A stretch of 64,000 nt of DNA from Candidatus Accumulibacter similis (GCA_013347225.1 CP054595.1:4975010-5039009), one strand, 5' to 3'. Positions 52,551-61,438 are shown, counted from the stretch's first letter. Translations and numbers: made by a program. Notes: a model not told the origin generated them from the letters alone.

Positions 52551-53540
52551 CTACGCCACCAGCTTCTCGGCCAGGGCAAAGGCGTGATCCTTGAAGCGGG
52601 CGCCCGGGCCAAACCAGGCGGCGTTCAGGCGGTTGTCCTGCATGCGGCCCTTCTCGTGGTCGATGTACTCGGTCGTGGCGTTGAGCAGTCCCCAGAGCGT
52701 CTTGTCGGTCGCGTCCTGGGCGCCGCCGATCATCTCGCCGGCGAAGAGGTCGAGGATGCGGCGGTAGCCCTTGGACTTGCGGACCTGCTCCGGCGAGTAG
52801 GTCTGGCCGTAGGGCATGAAGGGTTGGAAGAGCTCCAGCAACCAGGCGTCGGTCTCGAGGGTGCTCAGTTTCCGCTGGGCCATCAGCCCGGCCTTTTGCT
52901 GGAACTCCTCCCAGGCATTGAGGGCGATGCCCAGGTCGGCGCGGACTTCCTTGGGATCGAAGATCGCCTGGTGCGAGATGGTCACCTGCCTCTGCGACGA
53001 GGCGTTGCGCAGGCAGGCCTGCAGCGTGTTGTTGCAGACCACCCGGACCGTCGTGAAGCGGGCGACGGTGGCCATCGTACCGTCGTAGGAGGTGGCGAGC
53101 AGCAGGTAGGGCGCGACCTCGTCGTCGAGGATGCGGGCGTTGTCGCCGACGCGGCCCAGGGCCCAGATGCGCCGCCCCGCCATCAGCGCGCCGACCGTCT
53201 CGATGCTGAACTGCTTGGCTTTCGCCAGCTCGCCGAAGAAGTGGAGGATGTCCGCAGGCTGGACCACTCGGTAGTCCGACGAGACCACCGACAAGGGGGC
53301 GCCGCAGTCGCTGCGGTACAGCACATGCTTGTCGGTGTAGGTCTCGCGGGCACCGGAGACGCTGCTGTCGAACTGGACTTCGGCGCGCAGCGCCTGCCAT
53401 TCGAGCTGGGCGGCCTTCTGCCAGACCTCGACCGGGGCATGCGGGTCCACGGTCTGTCCCAGGCCATGCCAGGGGGTTTCGGATCCGGTGGTATAGGCGA
53501 TGGCGGCCTGGCCGGTGGTGAAGTCGATTTGGTGTGCCAT
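52551..53540 (-). CDS. DUF932 (phage/plasmid TIGR03299-like) protein
   Basis: A 329-residue protein of the DUF932 family, recognised by ETPWHGLGQTVDPHAPVEVW near the start, LYRSDCGAPLSVVSSDYRVV, then RVVCNNTLQACLRN and GLLNATTEYIDHEKGR. It is common on plasmids, integrative elements and phages; biochemical role unknown. Start 53540 is set by GAGGAG. Repeat R6 ends 34 bases upstream. It is the first gene of the minus-strand array and is divergent from the terminase operon. Confidence 0.85.
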   Translation of the reverse strand: MAHQIDFTTGQAAIAYTTGSETPWHGLGQTVDPHAPVEVWQKAAQLEWQALRAEVQFDSSVSGARETYTDKHVLYRSDCGAPLSVVSSDYRVVQPADILHFFGELAKAKQFSIETVGALMAGRRIWALGRVGDNARILDDEVAPYLLLATSYDGTMATVARFTTVRVVCNNTLQACLRNASSQRQVTISHQAIFDPKEVRADLGIALNAWEEFQQKAGLMAQRKLSTLETDAWLLELFQPFMPYGQTYSPEQVRKSKGYRRILDLFAGEMIGGAQDATDKTLWGLLNATTEYIDHEKGRMQDNRLNAAWFGPGARFKDHAFALAEKLVA

Positions 53541-53574
53541 GGTGTGCTCCTCGGCGGTGGTTGATGACGAACAC

Positions 53575-53605
53575 ATGAACGCGCTGTTCGAAACAGAAGC
53601 CAAGC
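53575..53605 (-). promoter_or_regulatory. Promoter-like repeat R6
   Basis: GCTTGGCTT - 12 - GCGCGTTCAT on the minus strand, 34 bases before the DUF932 gene. With R0-R5 this shows the motif-to-start distance is not constant modulo 3. Confidence 0.55.
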
Positions 53606-53645
53606 GTTTTCTGATGGAGCACCGCGGCACGGCTTGAGGACGATC

Positions 53646-54176
53646 ATGGGGCTGTCGATTCGCGCCTACGCCCGGCACCGTGGGGTTTCGGACACGGCCG
53701 TCCACAAGGCCATCCGCGCCGGGCGGATCACGCCGGAGGCCGACGGCACCGTCGATCCCGACCGCGCCGACCGGGATTGGGCGAGGAATTCGGAGACGCC
53801 CCGCGCGGGCACGACGCGACGGGCCGAGACGGTCGCCGTGCGGGAACCCGCAAGCGAAGCAGCGACGCCGACGTTCGCCGCGGGCGGCACGTCGCTGCTC
53901 CAGGCACGAACCGTCAACGAGGTCGTCAAGGCGCAGACCAACAAGGTGCGGCTGGCGCAACTCAAGGGCGACCTGATCGACCGCGCGCAGGCCCTCGCCC
54001 AAGTCTTCAAGCTGGCACGGGCCGAGCGCGATGCCTGGCTCAACTGGCCGGCGCGCGTCTCGGCGCAGATGGCCTCGCAGCTCGGGGTCGATCCCCACGA
54101 CCTGCACATCGCGCTCGACGGCGCGGTGCGCCAGCACTTGCAGGAGCTGGGCGAACTTCGTCCGCGGGTGGACTGA
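53646..54176 (+). CDS. Terminase small subunit-like protein (Nu1-type)
   Basis: A 176-residue protein with an N-terminal winged HTH (IRAYARHRGVSDTAVHKAIR; AGRITPEADGTVDPDRADRD) like lambda Nu1, a flexible middle, and a helical C-terminus (ERDAWLNWPARVSAQMASQL). It should recognise the packaging site and recruit the large subunit. Its stop overlaps the large-subunit start (TGATG). First gene of the morphogenesis operon. Confidence 0.82.
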   Translation: MGLSIRAYARHRGVSDTAVHKAIRAGRITPEADGTVDPDRADRDWARNSETPRAGTTRRAETVAVREPASEAATPTFAAGGTSLLQARTVNEVVKAQTNKVRLAQLKGDLIDRAQALAQVFKLARAERDAWLNWPARVSAQMASQLGVDPHDLHIALDGAVRQHLQELGELRPRVD

Positions 54177-56140
54177 TGGTTGAATGGGACTACGACGGCG
54201 CACTCGACATCGAGCGAGTCTGGCGCGAAGGCTTGATGCCCGACCCGCTGCTCACCGTGTCCGAGTGGGCCGACCGCCACCGGATGCTCTCCAGCAAGGC
54301 CTCGGCGGAACCAGGCCGCTGGCGCACGAGCCGCACGCCGTATCTGAAGGCGATCATGGACTGCCTGTCGCCGACCTCGCCGGTCGAGCGGATCGTCTTC
54401 ATGAAGGGCGCACAGCTGGGCGCGACGGAGATGGGCAACAACTGGATCGGCTACGTGATCCACCACGCGCCCGGTCCGATGATGGCCGTCTCGCCGACCG
54501 TCGATATGGCGAAGCGCAACTCGAAGCAGCGTATCGACCCGCTGATCGAGGAATCGCCGGTCCTGGCCGAGCGGATCGCGCCAGCCCGCAGCCGCGATGC
54601 CGGCAACACGATCCTGGCGAAGGAATTCCGCGGTGGCGTGCTGGTGATGACCGGCGCCAACAGTGCGGTCGGGCTGCGCTCGATGCCGGTCCGCTACCTC
54701 TTTCTCGACGAGGTCGATGGCTATCCGACCGACGTCGACGGCGAGGGCGATGCCATCTCGTTGGCCGAAGCCCGTACCCGCACCTTTGCGCGCCGCAAGA
54801 TCTTCATCGTCTCGACGCCGACGATCGCCGGGGCGAGCGCGATCGAACGCGAGTATGAAGCCAGCGACCAGCGGCGCTACTTCCTGCCGTGCCCGCACTG
54901 CGGTCATCGCCAATGGTTGCGCTTCGAGCAACTGCGCTGGGAGAAGGGCCGGCCGGAGACCGCGGCCTACGTCTGCGAGTCCTGCGAACAACCCATCGCC
55001 GAGCATCACAAGGCGCGCATGCTGGAGCAAGGCGAGTGGCGGGCGCTGGCACCCGCGAGCGGCAAGACCGCCGGTTTTCACCTCTCCAGTCTGTACAGCC
55101 CGATCGGCTGGCGCAGCTGGCGGGAGATCGCCGCCGCCTGGGAGAGTGCGGTGCGCCAGGAGTCCGGTTCCTCGGCAGCGATCAAGACGTTCAAGAACAC
55201 CGAACTCGGCGAGACCTGGGTCGAGGAAGGCGAAGCGCCGGACTGGCAGCGGTTGCTGGAGCGTCGGGAGGACTACCCGATCGGCCGCATCCCCGCCGGC
55301 GGCCTGCTGCTGGTGGGTGGCGCCGACGTGCAGAAGGATCGCATCGAAGCGTCGATCTGGTCCTTCGGCCGCGGCAAGGAGTCGTGGCTCGTCGAGCACC
55401 GCGTGCTGATGGGCGACACCGCCCGCGACACCGTCTGGAAACAGCTCGGCGCACTGATCAACGAAACCTGGACGCACGCCTCGGGCGCGCAGGTGCCGCT
55501 CGCCCGATTCGCGCTGGACACCGGCTTCGCGACGCAGGAAGCGTATGCCTTCGTCCGCGCCTGCCACGATCCGCGACTGATGGCGGTCAAGGGTATCGCC
55601 CGTGGCGCGGCCCTGATCGGCACACCGACGGCGGTGGAAGTGTCGCTGGGTGGCAAGCGGCTGCGTCGCGGCATCAAGCTGTTCTCGGTCGTTGGCGGCA
55701 TCGCGAAGCTGGAGCTGTACAACAACCTGAAGAAGACGCCGGAGGTCTCCGAAGACGGGAGCACCGTGCGCTACCCCGCGGGCTACGTCCATCTGCCGAA
55801 GGTCGACGCCGAGTACTTGCAGCAGCTCTGTGCCGAGCAGCTGGTCACCCGTCGCGACCGCAGAGGCTTTGCGGTGCGCGAGTGGCAGAAGATGCGCGAG
55901 CGGAACGATGGTTTGGATGCCCTGGTTTACGCGCGCGCCGCCGCTGCCGCCGCCGGTCTCGACCGCTTCGAAGAACGGCACTGGCGCGAACTCGAACGAC
56001 AGCTGGGTCTCGCGCCGCCCGACGAACCGCGCAGTACTCTGCCGACCCCGGACCCCGAGGCCACCCCCAGCGGTGGCCTCGCCGCTTCTGGGACCCGACG
56101 GACCACCCGGCGCGTCATCCGCAGCCGCTGGCTCAATTGA
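54176..56140 (+). CDS. Terminase large subunit (GpA family)
   Basis: This 654-residue packaging motor-nuclease of the lambda GpA group has an atypical Walker A in FMKGAQLGATEMGNNW (around residue 80) and Walker B in YLFLDEVDGYP. KIFIVSTPTI supplies the coupling motif. A zinc finger (CPHCGHRQW and CESCEQP) is typical of GpA. Nuclease acidic residues are in GADVQKDRIEASIW and FALDTGF. Length is normal for the family. It lies directly after the small-subunit gene with a 1-base stop/start overlap. Confidence 0.93.
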   Translation: MVEWDYDGALDIERVWREGLMPDPLLTVSEWADRHRMLSSKASAEPGRWRTSRTPYLKAIMDCLSPTSPVERIVFMKGAQLGATEMGNNWIGYVIHHAPGPMMAVSPTVDMAKRNSKQRIDPLIEESPVLAERIAPARSRDAGNTILAKEFRGGVLVMTGANSAVGLRSMPVRYLFLDEVDGYPTDVDGEGDAISLAEARTRTFARRKIFIVSTPTIAGASAIEREYEASDQRRYFLPCPHCGHRQWLRFEQLRWEKGRPETAAYVCESCEQPIAEHHKARMLEQGEWRALAPASGKTAGFHLSSLYSPIGWRSWREIAAAWESAVRQESGSSAAIKTFKNTELGETWVEEGEAPDWQRLLERREDYPIGRIPAGGLLLVGGADVQKDRIEASIWSFGRGKESWLVEHRVLMGDTARDTVWKQLGALINETWTHASGAQVPLARFALDTGFATQEAYAFVRACHDPRLMAVKGIARGAALIGTPTAVEVSLGGKRLRRGIKLFSVVGGIAKLELYNNLKKTPEVSEDGSTVRYPAGYVHLPKVDAEYLQQLCAEQLVTRRDRRGFAVREWQKMRERNDGLDALVYARAAAAAAGLDRFEERHWRELERQLGLAPPDEPRSTLPTPDPEATPSGGLAASGTRRTTRRVIRSRWLN

Positions 56141-56151
56141 GATCCCCAAGC

Positions 56152-56358
56152 ATGCCCTACAGCAACGAACAACTGCTCGCGCTGCAGAAGGCGCTGGCGA
56201 CCGGCGAGAAGCGCGTGAGCTTTGGCGACAAGACCGTCGAGTACCGCAGTGTCGACGAGATCCAGGCGGCGATCCGCGAGGTCGAGGCGTCTCTCGCCCG
56301 CGCGGCCGGCGCACGGCGCACGCGCCAGATCCGCGTGACCACCGACAAGGGTTTCTGA
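56152..56358 (+). CDS. gpW-like head-tail joining protein
   Basis: A 68-residue helical protein, identical in length to lambda gpW, with SNEQLLALQKALATGEKRVS and VDEIQAAIREVEASLARA. It would seal the portal vertex after packaging. Position between terminase and portal matches lambda order (A-W-B), and its stop overlaps the portal start. Confidence 0.85.
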   Translation: MPYSNEQLLALQKALATGEKRVSFGDKTVEYRSVDEIQAAIREVEASLARAAGARRTRQIRVTTDKGF

Positions 56359-57836
56359 TGAGCTTCTGGACGCGGATCAAGGCCAGCTTCGCGAGCCTGC
56401 CGATCTACGACGGCACCGGCAGCGGGCGGCGCACGCTCGCCTGGATGCCCGGCAACCCGGGGGCGATTGCCGCCCTGCTGTCGACGCAGACGGAACTGCG
56501 CGCCAAGAGTCGCGATCTCGTGCGCCGCAATCCCTGGGCCGCGGCGGCGCTGGATGCCTTCGTCGCCAACGCCATCGGCACCGGCATCAAGCCGCAGTCG
56601 ATGGTCACCGACGTTGTTCTGCGCGAGCGCTTGCAGGCACTCTTCCGGGACTGGACCGAAGAGGCCGACGCCGCCGGACTCACCGATTTCTACGGCCTGC
56701 AGGCGCTCGCCTGCCGGGCGATGCTCGAAGGCGGTGAAGCGCTGCTCCGTCTGCGCTACCGCCGCATCGAGGACGGCCTGGTGGTCCCGCTCCAGCTGCA
56801 GGTGCTCGAACCGGAGCATCTGCCAGTCACGCTCAACACCGTCGCCGAGAGCGGTAACGTCGTGCGCGCCGGCATCGAGTTCAATCGGCTTGGGCAGCGG
56901 GTGGCGTACCACCTGTACCGTTCGCACCCCGAAGACGGAGCGCTGTCGCCGATGTCGGGTGCCGGTGGACTCGACACCGTGCGCGTGCCGGCCGGCGAGA
57001 TCATCCATCTCTACCGGCCGCTGCGACCCGGCCAGATCCGCGGCGAGCCCTGGCTCGCACGGGCGCTGGTCAAGCTCCACGAACTCGACCAGTACGACGA
57101 CGCCGAACTGGTGCGCAAGAAGACGGCCGCGATGTTCGCCGGCTTCATCACGCGCCAGAGTCCCGAAGACAACCTGATGGGCGAAGGCCTGGCCGACGCC
57201 GCCGGTGTGGCGCTCGCCGGGCTCGAACCCGGCACGCTGCAGATCCTCGAGCCCGGCGAAGACATCAAGTTCTCCGACCCGGCCGACCTCGGCGGCAGCT
57301 ACAGTGAGTTCCTGCGCAATCAGTTCCGCGCGGTGGCCGCCGCGATCGGCATCACCTACGAGCAACTGACCGGCGATCTCACCGGGGTGAACTACTCCAG
57401 CATCCGCGCCGGCCTCCTCGAATTCCGCCGGCGATGCGAGATGCTGCAGCACGGCGTGATCGTGCACCAGCTCTGCCGGCCGGTGTGGCGCGCGTGGCTG
57501 GAGCAGGCGGTGTTGGCCGGGCGAATCGACGCGCCGGGGTTTGCCCGGGAGCCGCGCCCCTACCTCACGGCGAAGTGGATCCCGCAAGGCTGGCAGTGGG
57601 TCGATCCGCAGAAAGAGTTCAACGCCCTGAAGCTCGCCATCCGGGCGGGGCTCACGAGCCGCTCGGAAGCAATCTCGTCGTTTGGTTACGACGCCGAGGA
57701 CATCGACCGCGAGATTGCCGCCGACAACGCCCGGGCGGATGCGCTGGGACTGCGGTTCGACAGCGACCCGCGCTACGACAACCAGAACGAGCCGGCGGTG
57801 GCTCCGGCGCCGCCACCCGATCCACAGGAATCCTGA
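56358..57836 (+). CDS. Portal protein, lambda gpB family
   Basis: A 492-residue phage portal of the lambda family. Recognised by RAKSRDLVRRNPWAAAALDA and IGTGIKPQS near the start, and GEALLRLRYRR, GQRVAYHLYRSHPEDG, then IIHLYRPLRPGQIRGEPWLA. LTGDLTGVNYSSIRAGLLEF is highly typical. Forms the dodecameric DNA gate of the capsid. It starts within the gpW stop codon, and the S49 protease follows after 1 base. Confidence 0.92.
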   Translation: MSFWTRIKASFASLPIYDGTGSGRRTLAWMPGNPGAIAALLSTQTELRAKSRDLVRRNPWAAAALDAFVANAIGTGIKPQSMVTDVVLRERLQALFRDWTEEADAAGLTDFYGLQALACRAMLEGGEALLRLRYRRIEDGLVVPLQLQVLEPEHLPVTLNTVAESGNVVRAGIEFNRLGQRVAYHLYRSHPEDGALSPMSGAGGLDTVRVPAGEIIHLYRPLRPGQIRGEPWLARALVKLHELDQYDDAELVRKKTAAMFAGFITRQSPEDNLMGEGLADAAGVALAGLEPGTLQILEPGEDIKFSDPADLGGSYSEFLRNQFRAVAAAIGITYEQLTGDLTGVNYSSIRAGLLEFRRRCEMLQHGVIVHQLCRPVWRAWLEQAVLAGRIDAPGFAREPRPYLTAKWIPQGWQWVDPQKEFNALKLAIRAGLTSRSEAISSFGYDAEDIDREIAADNARADALGLRFDSDPRYDNQNEPAVAPAPPPDPQES

Positions 57837-57837
57837 C

Positions 57838-59097
57838 ATGCCGCTCGTACACCTGGCGTCCCGTCTCTATGGGACGCCGCTCTTGCTCGCTCAGGCCAAG
57901 CTCGACGTCCTGCTCGCCGTGCTCGGAGCGCGCATCGGTTGGCCCGAACCGCACGCAGCCGTCGCACTCCCTTCGCCGCGAGTAGCGCCCGACGCGCCGC
58001 CCGGCATTGCCGTGATTCCGGTCTATGGCACGCTGGTGCGCCGGACGCTGGGGCTCGAAGCCGCCTCGGGCCTGACGTCCTACGGTGAGATTGGGTCGCT
58101 CCTGGACGCCGCGGTGGCCAACCCCGAGGTGACCGGCATCCTGCTCGACGTCGACTCTCCCGGCGGCGAGGCGGGTGGGGTCTTCGAGCTCGGGCAACGA
58201 ATCTGCTCGGCGAACGCCGTCAAGCCGGTCTGGGCGATCGCCGCCGACTCGGCCTTCTCGGGGGCCTACGTCCTCGCCTCGGCCGCCTCCCGGGTGTACG
58301 TCACCCAGACCGGCGGCGTCGGCTCGATCGGCGTCATCGCGCTGCACGTCGACCAATCGGCGCGCGATGCCCAGCAGGGCTACCGCTACACGGCGATCAC
58401 CGCCGGCGAGCAGAAGAACGACTTCTCGCCGCACGAACCGCTTCACCCGGCCGCGCATGGCCGACTGCAGACCGAAGTCGACCGGCTGTACGGGATCTTC
58501 ATCGATCACGTCGCGACGATGCGTGACCTCGATGCGGCCGTCGTGCGCGCCACCCAGGCCGGACTGTACTTCGGTCCCGAAGCGCTGAACGCCGGTCTGG
58601 CCGACGGCCAGGGCAGCTTCGACGAGGCGGTCACCGACTTCGGCGTGTTTCTGGCTGCTCGTCGTTCGCCGGGGCGCTCGCTCACGGCCGGCCGATCGCT
58701 CCTTGCTTCTTCCCTTCTCTCCCAGGAGGTTTCCACCATGACCGACCGCATCACCCCAGACGTCCCGCAGCAGCCCGCGGCACCAGCCGCACCCACCACG
58801 TCCCCCGACACGCGAGAGACGCCCGACGCCGCCGCCGTCCAGTCGGCCATCGACGCTACGCGCGCCGAGGCCCTGGCGATCGCCGAACTGTGCCAATTGG
58901 CAGGTTATCCGCAGCGCATCGTGACCTTCCTGGCGCAAGGAGCCAGTGCCGCGGAGGTGCGCCGCGCGCTCCTGGCGGCACGCGCCGAGGGTCTCGAAAT
59001 CGACTCGCGCCTCGCTCCGGATGCCCCGGCTCGCGAAGCCCATCCCGACCACAACCCGCTGATCCAGGCGGTCAAGAAACTCACCGGAAAGGACTGA
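57838..59097 (+). CDS. S49 head maturation protease with C-terminal scaffold domain
   Basis: A 419-residue protein analogous to lambda gpC. The protease part (about 60-290) has ClpP/SppA-fold motifs: GILLDVDSPGGEAGGVFELG, the nucleophile in ADSAFSGAYVLASAA, then GGVGSIGVI, and a lysine in AGEQKNDFSPHE. The C-terminal about 119 residues are helical, A-, E- and R-rich and separable, with an internal start at 58738 that would make a free scaffold. It would cleave scaffold and portal during prohead maturation. Confidence 0.9.
   Translation: MPLVHLASRLYGTPLLLAQAKLDVLLAVLGARIGWPEPHAAVALPSPRVAPDAPPGIAVIPVYGTLVRRTLGLEAASGLTSYGEIGSLLDAAVANPEVTGILLDVDSPGGEAGGVFELGQRICSANAVKPVWAIAADSAFSGAYVLASAASRVYVTQTGGVGSIGVIALHVDQSARDAQQGYRYTAITAGEQKNDFSPHEPLHPAAHGRLQTEVDRLYGIFIDHVATMRDLDAAVVRATQAGLYFGPEALNAGLADGQGSFDEAVTDFGVFLAARRSPGRSLTAGRSLLASSLLSQEVSTMTDRITPDVPQQPAAPAAPTTSPDTRETPDAAAVQSAIDATRAEALAIAELCQLAGYPQRIVTFLAQGASAAEVRRALLAARAEGLEIDSRLAPDAPAREAHPDHNPLIQAVKKLTGKD
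58738..59097 (+). CDS. Nested capsid scaffold protein (Nu3-like)
   Basis: An in-frame internal ATG at 58738 is preceded by a perfect AGGAGG (58724-58729, 8 bases away), which would yield a 119-residue protein. It starts with a Pro/Ala-rich segment then TRAEALAIAELCQLAGYPQR and ALLAARAEGLEI helices and a basic end. This copies lambda's C/Nu3 arrangement, in which the scaffold is the C-terminal part of the protease gene. Translation from this start is inferred from the ribosome site. Confidence 0.78.
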   Translation: MTDRITPDVPQQPAAPAAPTTSPDTRETPDAAAVQSAIDATRAEALAIAELCQLAGYPQRIVTFLAQGASAAEVRRALLAARAEGLEIDSRLAPDAPAREAHPDHNPLIQAVKKLTGKD

Positions 59098-59100
59098 TCC

Positions 59101-59478
59101 ATGCCCGCCCTCACCGAAGCCAACAACCTCGGCGACCTCCTGAAGTACGAGGCGCCCAATCTCTACTCGCGTGATCGCGTGACCGTCTCCGCGGGCCAGA
59201 ACCTGGCTCTGGGTGCTGTCGTCGGGTCGGTGACCGCGACCGGCCAGGTCAAGGCACTCGATCCGTCCGCCAGCGACGGGACCGAGATCCCGAGCGGCGT
59301 CCTGCTGGGGGCGATCGACGCGCGTCTCGCCGATCGTCCCGACGGCCTGATCGTCGGCCGGCACGCGGTCGTGGCCGATACCGCCTTGGTCTGGCCGGCT
59401 GGCATCACGCCTGCGGAGAAGAACGCCGCCCTCGCCACCCTGAAGAGCCTGGGGATCCTGGCTCGTCCCTCCGTCTGA
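59101..59478 (+). CDS. Head decoration protein (lambda gpD-like)
   Basis: A 125-residue beta-rich protein matching the head decoration family: LKYEAPNLYSRDRVTVSAGQ, then LALGAVVGSVTATGQVKAL, GVLLGAIDA and HAVVADTALVWP. It stabilises the expanded capsid. It begins 3 bases after the protease stop and directly precedes the capsid gene, as in lambda. Confidence 0.88.
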   Translation: MPALTEANNLGDLLKYEAPNLYSRDRVTVSAGQNLALGAVVGSVTATGQVKALDPSASDGTEIPSGVLLGAIDARLADRPDGLIVGRHAVVADTALVWPAGITPAEKNAALATLKSLGILARPSV

Positions 59479-59489
59479 AGGAAACTGCC

Positions 59490-60500
59490 ATGCCGATGAA
59501 CAATCCCTTTCACACGCCGGCCTTCTCGATGGCCGCGTTGACGGTGGCGATCAACCTGCTGCCGAACCGCTACGGGCGCCTGGAAGCGCTCAACCTGTTC
59601 CCGATCAAGCCGGTGCGCCAGCGCCAACTCATCGTCGAGGAGCGCAATGGCGTGCTGAACCTGCTGCCGACGCTGCCGCCGGGGTCGCCCGGGACCGTCG
59701 GGCGCCGCGGGAAGCGCACGCTGCGCCCGTTCGTCGTGCCGCACATCCCGCACGACGATGTGGTGCTGCCGGAGGAAGTCCAGGGCGTGCGGGCCTTCGG
59801 CAGTGAGTCCGAGGTCGAGACGATCGCCGGCGTGATGGCCCGGCATCTGGAGACGATGCGCAACAAGCACGCGATCACGCTGGAGCACCTGCGCATGGGA
59901 GCGCTCAAAGGCGTGATCCTGGACGCCGATGGGTCGACGCTGGTCGATCTCTTCGATGAGTTCGCCATCACGCCGAAGACCGTGAACTTCGCGCTGAACG
60001 TCGACACGACGAACGTCAAGGCGAAGTGTGCCGAGGTGCTGCGTCACGTCGAGGACCACCTGCTGGGCGAGTTCATGAGCAGCATCCACTGTCTCGTCTC
60101 GCCGGAGTTCTTCGAGAAGCTGACCGGCCATCCGAAGGTCGAGAAGGCGTACGAGAACTGGCAGCAGGGCGCGGTGCTGATCAACGACATGCGCGCGGGA
60201 TTCACCTTTGGCGGGCTGACCTTCGAGGAGTACCGTGGTCAGGCGACCGACGCCAGCGGCGTGTCCCGTCGCTTCATCGAGGCCGGCGAAGGCCATTGCT
60301 TCCCGCAGGGGACGGTGGATACCTTCGGCACCTACGTCGCGCCAGCCGACTTCAACGAGACGGTGAACACCCTGGGGCAGCCGCTGTACGCCAAGCAGGA
60401 ACCGCGGAAGTTCGACCGTGGCACCGACCTGCACACGCAGTCGAACCCGCTGCCAATGTGTCACCGGCCCGGGGTGCTCGTGAAACTCGTCATGCAGTGA
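59490..60500 (+). CDS. Major capsid protein (lambda gpE family)
   Basis: A 336-residue HK97-fold capsid protein of the gpE family. Recognisable by PFHTPAFSMAALTVAINLLP, then RTLRPFVVPHIPHDDVV, LRMGALKGVILDADGSTL, and FGGLTFEEYRG with FIEAGEGHCFPQG near the end. Length and order after the decoration protein fit lambda. Expected to be the most abundant structural protein. Confidence 0.93.
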   Translation: MPMNNPFHTPAFSMAALTVAINLLPNRYGRLEALNLFPIKPVRQRQLIVEERNGVLNLLPTLPPGSPGTVGRRGKRTLRPFVVPHIPHDDVVLPEEVQGVRAFGSESEVETIAGVMARHLETMRNKHAITLEHLRMGALKGVILDADGSTLVDLFDEFAITPKTVNFALNVDTTNVKAKCAEVLRHVEDHLLGEFMSSIHCLVSPEFFEKLTGHPKVEKAYENWQQGAVLINDMRAGFTFGGLTFEEYRGQATDASGVSRRFIEAGEGHCFPQGTVDTFGTYVAPADFNETVNTLGQPLYAKQEPRKFDRGTDLHTQSNPLPMCHRPGVLVKLVMQ

Positions 60501-60508
60501 CCCTCGCC

Positions 60509-60793
60509 ATGGCGACCATCGCGGATCTCTACGACGCCGCGGCGCAAGCTGGTCTCCTCACCGCGGCGGAGTGTGCGGGTATGGTCGTCTGGGTCGACTT
60601 CCGCGCGCCCGACGAGGACGTGCTCGACGGTCTCGGCGTCAGCCGCGGCTACACCATCCGCTATCCGGCGCAGCGTTTGGCGCCCGCGAACGGCGATCAA
60701 CTGACGATCCAGGGCCAGCGTTACCGGGTTCGCGAGGTGCGGCAAGTCGGCGATGGCTCGGAGTGCCGCGCCACACTCACCCGGATCACTTGA
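60509..60793 (+). CDS. Head-tail joining-like protein
   Basis: A 94-residue protein (IADLYDAAAQAGLLTAAECA; GYTIRYPAQRLAPANGDQLT; VREVRQVGDGSECRATLTRI) with the beta-strand pattern of phage head-tail connectors. The ATG at 60509 is chosen; an upstream GTG at 60497 overlapping the capsid stop is possible. Its 3' end overlaps the stop of the opposing pRiA4b-like gene by 8 bases. Confidence 0.65.
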   Translation: MATIADLYDAAAQAGLLTAAECAGMVVWVDFRAPDEDVLDGLGVSRGYTIRYPAQRLAPANGDQLTIQGQRYRVREVRQVGDGSECRATLTRIT

Positions 60794-61391
60794 CCCAGCG
60801 GTTCCAGAACATGCGGTCGATGGCCGCATTCGCCGCCAGACGGTCGAAGCGCGCGGGATCGAAGTCGAGCCCGGCCCAAGTGCGCAGGCCTTCGGTCTCT
60901 TCGCCGTAGGGGTCGTGCTCCCAGCGTGCCAGAAAGTCCTGGTACGCTTCGATGCCGCCGGCATCTTCCGGTGGGCACGCGCGCTCTCCGCTCTCGACCC
61001 GGGCGATCCATCCATCGCCATGACGATCGCCGGCATCCTTCACCTGCTCGACGTTCAGGCGATGCTCCCAGCTATCACCAAAGTCGTAGAGATAGGTGAA
61101 GGTACTGCCGGTGCCGAGCAGGCGATTGAGGCGGACGTTCTTCTCGATCGCGGTGGGCCGGTCGGGGTTGTCGTACTCCGGGTCCGGGACGCCGATGCGC
61201 TGTTCGCCGACCCGAAACTCGTGCAAGTGCGCGTCGTGCCAGCCCATCGCGGCCTGAATGACGTGGTGGAGCACGGCGAAGCTCGCATGACCACTGATCA
61301 CGATCCGGCGCCAGATGAGCGGCTGGCTGTCGACGAGTTCGATCTTCAGGGTGAAGACGGTTCGTGCGGGTTTCTTCGATGCGGTGGCCAC
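60786..61391 (-). CDS. pRiA4b ORF-3-like protein inside the head-tail operon
   Basis: A 201-residue protein of the plasmid pRiA4b ORF-3 family, which includes IS1096 TnpR-like passengers. Motifs: FTLKIELVDSQPLIWRRIVI, VLHHVIQAAMGWHDAHLHEF, YLYDFGDSWEHRLNVE and the end WAGLDFDPARFDRLAAN. It runs opposite to every structural gene around it, so it is a moron-type insertion between two tail/head genes. Function of the family is uncertain; proposed to be nucleic-acid related. Confidence 0.88.
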   Translation of the reverse strand: MATASKKPARTVFTLKIELVDSQPLIWRRIVISGHASFAVLHHVIQAAMGWHDAHLHEFRVGEQRIGVPDPEYDNPDRPTAIEKNVRLNRLLGTGSTFTYLYDFGDSWEHRLNVEQVKDAGDRHGDGWIARVESGERACPPEDAGGIEAYQDFLARWEHDPYGEETEGLRTWAGLDFDPARFDRLAANAAIDRMFWNRWVK

Positions 61392-61438
61392 GTCAGATCC
61401 TTGATCAGTGTTTCTCTCATTTTACGGAACCCTGGCGC

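Noticed and set aside
50396..53605. The repeat as a conserved leader peptide (LGFxxxxRVHT in one frame, MNALFExEAKR in the other)
   Set aside because: Copies are in different frames relative to the downstream genes, one copy is interrupted by a stop on the plus strand, and the constant feature is DNA spacing.
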